This document shows, in pieces, positions 42,501-51,794 of a stretch of 51,794 nt of DNA (its first letter is position 1; every line of letters begins with the position of its first letter). The notes beneath the pieces are model-generated. The model did not search any database and had not been told where the DNA came from. It saw only the letters and a list, made by a program, of their open reading frames with translations. Source of the DNA: Mycogone perniciosa (Eukaryota; Ascomycota; Sordariomycetes; Hypocreales; Hypocreaceae); assembly GCA_025331125.1 (NCBI GenBank), contig JAOALB010000249.1, positions 1 to 51,794 of the forward strand. Reading direction: 5' to 3'. A program made the position numbers and the translations under genes.

Positions 42501-45500
42501 TCAACATAGATGATGAGAATTTGATTGTGGTGTTATCTGATCCATTACAATCGTCCATGCTGCTAGAAGCTTCCATTAATATTTACAACAACATTGGGCT
42601 TTTACGAAAAGAGCAAGATTTACTTGAGAATATAACGCATGACAGATGGACGTTCACATTACACCGTGCACGTCGGATTCTCGTGGAGGAAGTTCTTCAC
42701 AAAGGTAATCCTTGTCTGGATACTACTATCAACCGATCTTGGCCAGCCTTTCGTCGTGATGTCGATTGGTACCTTGTTTCCTCAACCTGTAATTGGTTCG
42801 AGACCATATCTGGCCATCAAAAGGTTCATTTCAACATCCTCAATGGATCTCTATTGGTCAACGGAAGTCCTTTATCCCGCCTACCTCGAGAGTATGAAAC
42901 CCATCAAGATTATGAAAAGGTGTTTGGATGCTTTGTTTTGGATGTTATGCCCAGCACTACCCAAGGGATGAGTTTCTGCGGTTGCAAGACCTTTGACGGC
43001 TATGCTGTTCACTTTGGCGTGCAAAAGGACACATTACGTGGTGGGAGCGAAAATGATTTACTGATGCGCATGGAAGATGGGAAAGGGTCTCTTCCCACTC
43101 TAGATCTGGTGCCATCTCGGCTTTTCAACGAGTCATTGCCGCACTCATTCGTACGGGACTACATCCACTGGTACAATCATACTACAAACAGCATCGAGTT
43201 TTTCCCGATTGAAGATCAGTGGAGGAAATCTAAAGAAAACTGGATTTTGACACAACATGATGGCCTCTGGAAACTTACACATCATGGGAGGATATCACTT
43301 CTGGCACCCAATAGCCAAACGGCTACCCTCTTAGCAGCGGTATTTTCACCTCTCGATCAAGTGCTAAATCTCCATATGCTATTTAATGTGGAAAGTAACT
43401 TTCTTAAAATCAAGGTTTCGAGTCTACAGCTCGAATTCATGCTAAAGTGCGGAGGCTCAGTCATCCGATCTCGGCAGTTCCGGGGAATGCAGATTGATGC
43501 AAACCAGTCGATGAAAACGCTGGTTGGCTTTGAGAGCAAACTTGTGCTGCGGGACTCCCAAGAACCGGAAATTCGGATGGTCATAATCCCGGAAGGTGAA
43601 ATAAGCTTCAGCAGAAACTACTATACTGGGCATGTTAGGGCGAATGTGAAATACGGGACTGCTCATCGTGTGCAGAGTTACTTTATTGACAGCCAACTTC
43701 GACGACTGGTTGACAATGCTACCGTCCAGAGTAAGCTGTTTCTAGCTTATATCCATGCATTGACCTCTTATTGTATCCCTGATCCCTTCTTCAATCGAAC
43801 TGGAACAGAAGAGGCTCTGGCAATACTAGAGTCGGCATCAATTCGGCTTATTGACCACCTTACCGAAGACAGTATCAAAGTACTACTGGATATCTCTGGC
43901 TTGACACCAAGTCGGAAGTTTTATCCAGATTATCTCAGAACTATGCAGAAGGTTACTTGGATTCCCGGACTGAGCTTCTTGACTCAGGATTCACGATTTT
44001 ATAAAATTGTGAATAGGATTCTCCATAGAGTGTCGGCTATGAGTTTCCTATACCCGCCAGATACCGCCAATACGAGAGATAATGCGATATTCAGTCAAGT
44101 CGATGATATTCTTATTGAACGAGAGATTTTTCGAAATTCACGCTACCAGGTATCTAAATTTGGCGCTGAGGACTTTTCATCCAATCATGACTTGGAATAC
44201 GTGTCTAGATCGAAGAATGCCTTCATCTCGGGTGCGTCTTGCCAGCGAAATCGCATTCAAGGTTTACAACGGTATTGAAACTATTAATCAGTCAATTGAA
44301 AGTGGGCCACTGGTCAATCTAATATACAAGCAACTTTCGCACGAGGACGGAACGCCCGCTACAAGGGATGTCCCTTGCTTACTAGAGATGGAATACGGAG
44401 TAAAATGGCTCGAAGACCCGCAAACATTTCTTTTCGAATACTGGTGCCGCGTACATTACGCTTTTCAGACGTCAAAAGACTGGATGAACAAGTTTCAGGT
44501 CATGATATGGCTTACAACATTGGCTTATTCCTCGAAATGCGATACACAGATTCTCCAAGCCCTAATTATGCTCTCATTATCACGACGTTTATCGGAGGTC
44601 CCATTACCCGAGCCTGCTGTATATAAGTTAGCAGAGGGGTATGCGTTCGATAGGACCGGAATTAATAACATTGTTACGAGTTCAGGCAGGGGATTTCATG
44701 TCACTTGTCCCGAAATGAGAATGCCACCCTATTCTTGGGAATCCGAGACCGCTACGCTGGAACGACGGAAAAATGCGTTTCTGGCCAACAAGAAAAGTGC
44801 AATAAATGCATTCATTTCTGATCTATTTGAGCAATGGCCGCGTTGTATGCCAAGTCATCCATCAAGTTCGCACCAGACATATATTGATGTACCAAGTGCA
44901 ATGCGTGCTGTGGAGACAAGATGGCGCATCTGGTACCAAAATTACCTGTTTAGGCAACAATATCTCAATGAGCTTGTCTACAGGCTAAGCCAAATTGAAG
45001 AAGGGCATGAGTATGTCACCAGTGATCTTTCTGTAGTCTATCAAGATCCAGCCACTCGTCCTCGGGGATTTATATCCGCTAACGACCTGTTTTCTAAACC
45101 GCCGCCCTTTATCAAAGAAAAAGTACCTTCGGATTTGACCAGTCTACTATCAGCACCGGCTACTGGCGACCAGGCCGATAGCATGCTGAAAAAGATTCTG
45201 GAGGATCTGGAACTGCAGGCGAAATTTGGGTTTGAGCGGCGGTATCTCTCTGAGTTGAGGCGCAGTCTGAGTAATCTACAAAGCTGCAAGGAGATGAAAT
45301 TAGACAAAAGCATCATGTCGAAGCGAGCAATGGCGTTTGAGATCCATCTGATCGAATGCAACATGCGTGTGCAAGGAATTTATAACGCTTTGTTGGAAGC
45401 AGTTCTCCCATCGCAGATTCTGTCTCAGAATACTTTTGATAAAAGGGAAATAGCAGATAATATTGCTCTAATGGCTGGATTTTGGCCTAGATTCTCTCCG

Positions 45501-48500
45501 ACATTCTTCCTGCAACAACTTGGTAGGCATGGATGGTCCTCTCTCACTGAATCATGGAAGAAGGCTATTGTTGCATATGGGGTCGCAATAACAGGCCTCC
45601 AACAGGCCCAGCGATTGGTGCAACTCATAGATAATGATGCTGATCTCCTCCGAGAAGTTCAAAACACTGGGCATAAGAGTTGGGATCCCTGTCAATATCC
45701 AGAGTGGCTGTTATTGGAGTGTGAGAGTGGCATCATCATCCGTGATGTGCAGCATCAAGTCGCCGAGCAGATGATTATACCCGACAATAGTGAGAACGCT
45801 GTGATGCAGCTCAACATGGGAGAAGGAAAGTCTTCCGTCATTGTCCCGATTGTTGCAACTGCACTCAGCAATGGCTCACAAATTGTCCGTGTTATAGTGG
45901 CTAAGCCACAGGCCAAGCAGATGCACCAAATGCTCGTATCAAAGCTTTCAGGTTTACTAGACCGCCCCATTTTCCGAATGCCATTTTCACGAGCAATTCG
46001 TATAAATCAAGATAAAGCAGCCAAAGTCCAAGAATTAGGTATTCGTTGTATGAGAGAAGGTGGTGTTATGATGGTCCAACCAGAGCACCTGCTTTCGTTT
46101 CAGCTGATGGGACTGGAATACCAGATTAATGGGAACGATGCAGTTGGCCGTTTTTTGCTAGGCGCGCAACAACTCTTCGAAAAATCATCAAGAGACATAG
46201 TTGACGAAAGTGACGAGAATTTCAACGTCAAATTCGAACTCATTTACACCATTGGCTTGCAGCGACACACTGAACACACACCGGACCGGTGGGTAGTGAT
46301 TCAAGAAGTGCTCGACAGATTCGCTGCGACCTGCTTGAAATTGAAGAGTTCATTTCCCAAATCACTTGACATTGATGATCGGTATCCTGAGAGATTTCCT
46401 AGGATCCGAATCCTACGTGCTGATGCGGAGTTTGCCGTCCTGAGTGATCTCGCTAGGTCTATTTGCTCTACTGGGATGACCGGATTCTCTATTGCACGAC
46501 AGCCTGAGTACATAAGAGATGCCGTGTATCGTTACATCACCCAACTTAACCTAACACCAAAGGAGATCAGTAGCGTTGAAGAAAGCGCATACTGGGAGGA
46601 TGTAACTATCAACTATATTCTTCTACTTCGAGGTCTCTTTTCAGGTGGCATTCTCGCCTTTGTGTTTGGCCAAAAACGGTGGCGGGTTGACTACGGTACC
46701 GATTCTAATCGCGAAATGAAAACCCAGCTGGCCGTGCCATTCCGAGCTAAAGACAATCCTAAACAACAGTCGGAATTTAGCCAACCGGATGTTGTCATAG
46801 CACTCACATGTCTTAGCTACTATTACAGCGGCCTTAATAATGATCAGCTTTTTGACACACTTGATCTTCTCATTCGATCTGACAGTGCCGACCTCGAATA
46901 CGATGTTTGGGTCAAGACAGCACCACGGTTGCCTTGCGCATATAAGCATCTGACGGGTATCAATATCCGTGATCGTGCACAATGTATTAATAGCATCTTC
47001 CCAATGCTTCGATACTCCAAAGGCGCCATTGACTATTTTCTTTCGCACACGGTGTTTGCGAAGGAGTTAAGGGAATTCCCTCACAAGTTGTCGGCTTCTG
47101 GCTGGGACTTGGGCAAGAAAAAAGCAAATCCCACAACTGGATTTAGTGGCACCAATGACTCCAGATATGTACTGCCGTTGGCTATGAAGCAGTTGAATAT
47201 TCCAGCACAGAATCACACAAATGCTTTGGTGCTAGAATATCTGCTTCGACCTGAAAATGGCATCAGGCTAATGTCAGCGGGGTCCACAGAGGTTACTCTG
47301 GGGAGTGAATCTCTTATCGAAATGGTGTCAGAGATGGGACCAAATGCCCGCGTGATCCTTGATGTAGGTGCGCAGATTATTGACCTTGACAACCTTCAGT
47401 TTGCCCAAAGGTGGCTTGAAAGCTTCGAGGACAAAACCTCCGTCCAGGCGGTTGTCTTTTTTAGTGCTACCGATGAGCTAACGGTAGTCGATAAATCGGG
47501 CAAAATTGAGCCTCTTCAGATATCACCGTTTGCTAAACAGCTAGATAAATGTCTGGTATTCCTTGAGGAGGCACATACTAGAGGTACGGATCTGCGCCTG
47601 CCTGCGTATTACCAAGCGGCAGTAACATTGGGCGCAAACTTGACAAAGGATAAACTCGTGCAAGGTATGACGGTTCAAACAATTACACCAGAGAGCGAAA
47701 TAATTACTGATGCATGTACTAGCTTGCATGCGAATGCGAAAGCTTGGTAAAGGGCAATCGGTAATCTTCTGCATTCCCAAAGAAATTGAACAGAAGATCT
47801 TGATGCAGCGCAGCTCTGAACTAAGCTCGGAAAATATCACTGTCTCGGACGTGCTCCGTTGGTCCATCTCCGAGACATGGCTGGATCTACGACGATCTGT
47901 TCCATTATGGTTGGCGCAAGGTGTTAGATTTTACGAACAAGATGCCCTGTGGAAACAGAGCAAATATTGTGATAGCTCTCATGAGAAGACAGAGTGGGCC
48001 AAGAAGTTCCTTGAGGACGAGGCTCAAAGTCTCGATTTGCGATATCGTCCACGAGCTGGCTTGGAATTAACCCAATTGATTCAGCGCGCTGGCCTAGAGA
48101 TGAAACGAGAATTTGAGAGTCGATGTGAGGAATTTGGCTTGAAAGACTTCCACAGCTCGTCCCTTCAAGAAGAGCAAGAGAGAGAGCTTTCTCCTGAGAC
48201 AGAGCGGGAACAACAAGTTGAGCCACCTCCGCAAGTCGAACCTCAAACACACTTTTGTCATGAGGATCTCGTTTATTTCATTGAGTATGGGAAGTTTCCA
48301 GAAAAATTCACCACATTCAAGCCAGCATTCCAGGCACTGCGGGGGACTTCAGCGGCGAAGTATTTTGACGTCAGCGATTATCCGAGCAGCATATGGGTGA
48401 CGCAAGACTTTTCGAGAACTGTCAGGATGGATTCAAGTCTTGATAACATTACAGATCTCTTCCAGCGTCCGGTACAATGGATTTTGACGAAGAATTATGC

Positions 48501-49023
48501 CAACAATGTCATCGACCATCTTGTTATCATCAGTCCGTGGGAGGCGCATCAACTTCTAGAAAAGGTCGAAAAGCACAAAATGGTCACATTGCATATATAT
48601 TCTCCGAGGAGCAACCTCGGATTCGAGTCGTTAGACAGATTGACACTCTATACGGTGCCTCAAAGGCAGGAAAAGCTTATTCTTCCGCAGGCCATGATGA
48701 TCGAGCTGAATTTATTTGCTGGTCAGCTATATCTTTCATCTTTCCAAGAGTACGTGGAATTATGTGATATACTTGGTCTAGCATGGAGCATGCCAAATGA
48801 CAAAATCATCCTCGGACCAGACGGCTTTATTCCGCCGGGGATAGTTGGTGATAATATTGTAAACAAATCTGGGTTCAAGAAAAGTCCTGTACAGTTCCTC
48901 AAAGTGCTTATTACGAAGATACGACGAAGCTGCGAGGCAATTGAAAAGACACATATTGGAAAGATTTTAGACGGAATATTACTGCTGCAAGAGAATTTTG
49001 AGGCAGATGACGGGGAATTTTAG
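39502..49023 (+). CDS. giant DUF3638/DUF3645 protein, SecA-like motor motifs, one apparent frameshift
   Basis: Exon 1 39502-39799; intron GTATGT...ACTAACC...GCCAG to 39866; exon 2 to about 44211; a +1 frame change without a credible intron; exon 3 to 47664; 58-base intron 47665-47722 (GTATGA...CTAG), which restores LVQ-ACMRMRKLGKGQSV; last exon to 49023. Total about 3,130 codons, the usual size for this fungal family. Family wording: HIKAQNAG and KNTREEVLW early; CxxC-type TCSRHHPYCSRC mid-protein; MQLNMGEGKSSVIVPI (45805-45850); IVDESDE (46197); FPHKLSASGWDLG and TTGFSGTNDSRYVLPL (DUF3645); EEAHTRGTDLRLP (47566). GEGKS, DESD and RGTDLRL parallel SecA motor motifs I, II and V. A charged EQEREL/EREQQVE helix follows near the C-terminus. 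No signal peptide. Cellular role unknown. The frame change near 44211 is a real defect or a sequence error. Confidence 0.8.
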
Positions 49024-49700
49024 TTATGTTTTTGACAATTAACTTATATAAATAAATTACATTTGTGTCTCAATATCAATTGGGTTTTTACTAAAAGCTT
49101 GTTCCAAAGAGTAACAGTTGATATAACATAGGGGGTCCTTGCCTTACAGACCTGATAGCCTTTATAAGGATAGGAAAAAGAAGGAGTTTGACTGCGAGAC
49201 TGCCGAGTTACGCAGTGTGCTTTGGAATTCTATGTAGCAGGTAGGTGTAGCTGGTAGGTATAACAGGAGTATTGCCCCGTTTTATTAATACATTTTTTGG
49301 ATGTTGTTCTAGTAGAGTATCTACCCCATGTCATTACTAGCGCACTTTTTTTTAACATGGTATTACCGCTCTTCGGTATCTACTACATACTTTAGGGAAA
49401 CCCTGTTCGAGGGATTATGGCTCCCCATGGAGTAAGTTGGCTCACTGCATCGATAGAAAAAGAGGAGGAGGAGGGGGAGGGGCAGTAATAACGATTAAAG
49501 CAGGGTTTAATATGAGTAGCCTATTCAGCGCAGCCGTCAAATCAAATGTATTTGACAAATCTATTAAACAAACAGTCAAATTTAAAGATATTCAGAGTAT
49601 CAAACAGTCAAATCCAAGAAGCCATTTATTTGATTCATTTGATCAAGTAGATAGGGTAGTAAAATTCCCTGGATTATAGTTATTCCGGCCCTATACAGGG
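49024..49700. other. AT-rich spacer with TCAAAT/ATTTGA cluster
   Basis: No gene supported. An 80-codon frame at 49437-49679 runs through a purine tract (GAGGAGGAGGAGGGGGAGG) and a region at 49530-49650 dense in TCAAAT, TTTGAC and ATTTGA words in both orientations. Such clustered short motifs resemble subterminal repeats of DNA transposons and could belong to the hAT element to the right. Confidence 0.35.
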
Positions 49701-49702
49701 GC

Positions 49703-49754
49703 AAAAAAAGGCCTGCTCTACTTCACGCCTAAGCGACGTGAAATAGAGCAGGCC
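49703..49754 (-). terminator. 18-bp hairpin followed by T7, 3' end of a Pol III-like unit
   Basis: On the minus strand an 18-bp inverted repeat (arms GGCCTGCTCTATTTCACG and CGTGAAGTAGAGCAGGCC, one T/G wobble) with a 9-nt loop at 49754-49710 is followed directly by seven Ts (49709-49703). A run of seven Ts is a strong RNA polymerase III terminator in fungi. Confidence 0.65.
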
Positions 49755-49755
49755 G

Positions 49756-49828
49756 AACTTCCAGCGGGACTCGAACCCGCAACCTCTCAGGATATAACCC
49801 AAGTGTCATACCGTTAGACTACGTCAGC
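49756..49828 (-). tRNA. tRNA-like gene with intact A and B boxes
   Basis: Exactly 73 bases on the minus strand. The A box TAGTCTAACGG fits TRGYNNARNNG and starts at position 8. The B box GGTTCGAGTCC is perfect, in a T-arm with GCGGG/CCCGC stem. D stem GTC/GAC pairs. The acceptor stem is imperfect (two central mismatches) and the anticodon stem weak; the loop GTTATAT would place TAT or ATA as anticodon, so identity is not assignable. The promoter elements look functional even though the product is probably not a normal tRNA. One base separates it from the hairpin-T7 structure. Confidence 0.6.
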
Positions 49829-49937
49829 TTGCTTGCAATTTTACTTTTATTTTATATAATCTTTAATATGAGCTGATTAGTAATATAACGCGTTCTAGCT
49901 GATACCCACATAACGCGTATATACCAACTTCGCATCA
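49829..49937. other. AT-rich spacer before hAT transposase
   Basis: Short AT-rich stretch with two ACGCGT words (49887-49920). Serves as upstream region for the tRNA-like unit on one strand and the transposase on the other. Confidence 0.35.
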
Positions 49938-51794
49938 ATGTATCATCAACACCAACTCCCTATTCTGCCTTTATTCATCAATAATAACCCAATTCCAATG
50001 AGCCTAACTATTTTTGGAGGGTCTCGCCCTCCAGGCATTATATCTCAATTTGCCGCTTCTTCAGAAACCGTACCGTTATCCCGATACGATCCCCAAGCCA
50101 AGGACTTATCTGACAACCTACCGATCGCCACATGGCGCGGACGCCGTTTTATTCTCGAGGATAAGATATCAAAAAAGGGACCACGGGGCCGAAAAAGCTG
50201 GATTAAGAATGAGGGTATCTTTATATGGGAGATCCTTGCGTCTGATATGTTAGGTAAAAGCTAGTATATATACTATCTTATTAATTGAGCTGACATTTAT
50301 AAATAGGCGAAGTTTTCTGGCTTTGTAAACGCTGTGACGAATCTGGTAAATATACCAAGCCCTTAAAGCATCAGCAACAACCTCTGCAATGGATCATCTT
50401 CGACGAATACATCGAGTTTACGAGGGCTCTGATACATACCTATCCACAAGCTCCGAGTCTGATGATATCGAACGCCCGCCAAAGCGATTACGAACTGGCA
50501 TTGTCCTGCAAGAGATAACGCAAAGGATCCAAGAGCTTTCGGTCGGCTTTATTATTGATGCCGATCAGCCATTTCGCATATTCGAAAACCGGTTCATTCG
50601 CCATATTTTACAGCTATTCAACTCCGAGTTCTTCAAACATATCTCATGGGGCAGGACAAGTCAACGGCAAAATCTCGATAAGGTGTTTGATGTTAAGAGA
50701 ACAGCTATCCAAAAAGAACTCCATAAAGCCTTGACTCGGGTTCATCTAGGCTTTGATCTCTGGACCTCGCCAAATCGATATGCAATAATGGCTATAACTG
50801 CCCACTTCCTCAATCAAAGTGGAAAGCCTCAACAGCGTCTCCTAGCTTTACGGCAGCAGCCTGGTTCTCATACAGGCGAGAATCTTGCATCTTCATTACA
50901 CCAAGTAATACAGGAATGGGATATTGTTGATCGGGTTAGCACAATTATTTGTGATAATGCCTCAAATAACGATACCTGTATTAAGCATCTTTTTAAGAAG
51001 CTTGATCCCTCAATGACAGATTCCGATACTCTCCATCGGCGGATGCGATGTTATGGTCATATCCTTAACCTTGTTGGCCGTGCCTTTCTTTATGGCGAGG
51101 ATAGTGAGACCTTTGAGCAAGAATCACAGTTCTTTGACCTTACACAATGCATTGATAAAGACCTCGAACACTGGAGGAAGAAACGGGCAGTTGGAAAGCT
51201 TCGAAATGTCATCAAATTCATTAGAGGCTCTCCACAACGCAGTGAGCGGTTTAGGCAATGTGCCAATGAATCCGAATCAGAGGAAGGCTTTACTCTTTAT
51301 GAACCATCAACTCGAGAGCTTGAAGTCATATCGAATAATGATACACGATGGAATTCAACATATCTAATGATTGATCGTGCCCTCATTAAAAAAGCGCATC
51401 TCAAGACCTTCCTAATTGAGAACCAGACTGATGACGACCCTAAAAATCGTATCCCAACTGAAGATATCCTATCACCAGAAGATTGGCGGCTTCTTGTTGA
51501 AATCAAGGAACTCCTTGAACCTCTTTATCTCCAGACAATGCGGTGCCAAGGCTGGGGTAAAGGCGATGGCCATGGCCGGCTTTGGGAGGTTATGGCTGGA
51601 ATTGAGTATCTTCTTGATCATTTTGAACACTGGAAGTCATTCTTTACGATTCCTACTAATGAGCAAATCCAACAATCACAAAACCAACTACAATCTCTAC
51701 ACTCAAGCCGGCCAAGGCCAACTCTCCCCTGTAAAAATTCTCCCACGCTAGCAGCTGTTATGGCTTGTTAACGTGCGGGGTAATTTTTGCAGGC
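49938..51794 (+). pseudogene. hAT-family transposase, 5' two thirds, runs to window edge
   Basis: Exon 1 49938-50253 starts with ATG and carries a BED-finger lead-in (RGRKSWIKNEGIFIWEI). A 53-base intron (GTAAAA...CTGAC...AATAG, 50254-50306) joins it to GEVFWLCKRCDESGK. A one-base deletion in CCCTTAAAGCA near 50365 shifts the frame; the second half of the BED finger (ASATTSAMDHLRRIHRV) then continues in the 460-codon frame. Catalytic-core signposts are HLGFDLWTSPN (first Asp), TIICDNASNNDT (second Asp) and MRCYGHILNLVGRAF (the C-x2-H segment). The frame stops at 51771 with AAVMAC where intact relatives go on to YAAALVL-type sequence, and the dimerisation domain would lie outside the window. 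Nuclear transposition enzyme when intact; this copy is damaged at the BED finger and at the right end. Confidence 0.85.

Noticed and set aside
49453..49490. Purine/G-rich tract as a G-quadruplex
   Set aside because: G runs are mostly two bases long with only two longer runs, so a stable four-tract quadruplex is not well supported.

Overview
The window looks like accessory DNA of a filamentous ascomycete (Pezizomycotina, probably Sordariomycetes; inference). The supporting signs are 50-60 nt introns with GTAWGT-type donors, CTAAC/CTGAC branch sites and YAG acceptors, CT-rich 5' regions, a DUF3638/DUF3645 giant protein, a stand-alone NLR-type PNP domain, BAH/PHD and MFS remnants, and transposons carrying many C-to-T/G-to-A nonsense changes of the RIP (repeat-induced point mutation) type. 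AT-rich decayed DNA alternates with GC-richer coding islands. Layout: 0-2.1 kb, hAT transposase 3' relic and an orphan polyketide-synthase acyl-carrier domain. 2.1-5.7 kb, gene-free AT-rich DNA ending in two tandem-repeat blocks, one carrying four CACGTG sites. 5.74-10.2 kb, one intact intronless 1488-aa TcA-like (insecticidal toxin complex A subunit) gene. 10.2-13.9 kb, a heavily mutated hAT relic on the minus strand. 13.9-19 kb, two related large ORFs with zinc-finger/OrsD-like and tyrosine-recombinase-like features; the second is cut off, with a LINE fragment just beyond it. 20.2-21.7 kb, a probable solo LTR and a solo PNP_UDP-type nucleoside phosphorylase-like gene. 21.9-26.1 kb, a GC-rich island with two decayed copies of an unknown helical family and a broken Ulp1 (C48) peptidase gene. 

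26.1-39.4 kb is mostly gene-poor. It holds a minus-strand 341-aa unknown gene, a PHD-finger remnant, a beta-trefoil-like gene whose 3' end is duplicated 2 kb away, a three-exon minus-strand gene with a consensus PCNA-interacting (PIP) box, a tRNA-like sequence and the C-terminal relic of an MFS transporter. 39.5-49.0 kb is a giant DUF3638/DUF3645 gene of about 3,130 codons with two confident introns and one apparent frameshift. Its motifs resemble the SecA/superfamily-2 motor layout. 49.7-49.83 kb, minus strand, is a compact tRNA-hairpin-T7 unit that looks like a Pol III transcript. 49.9 kb to the edge is the 5' two thirds of another hAT transposase. 

No operon-like or biosynthetic pathway logic links the genes. 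The common theme is mobile-element activity and decay around a few maintained genes (toxin, PNP, DUF3638, PIP-box protein). The observations most worth following up are the tyrosine-recombinase signature hidden in the 881-aa zinc-finger ORF together with its flanking inverted repeats and hairpins, the tRNA-hairpin Pol III unit, the solitary TcA-like gene, and the reciprocal Trp-to-stop changes in the duplicated unknown family. All family assignments rest on reading motifs by eye; no database search was possible.
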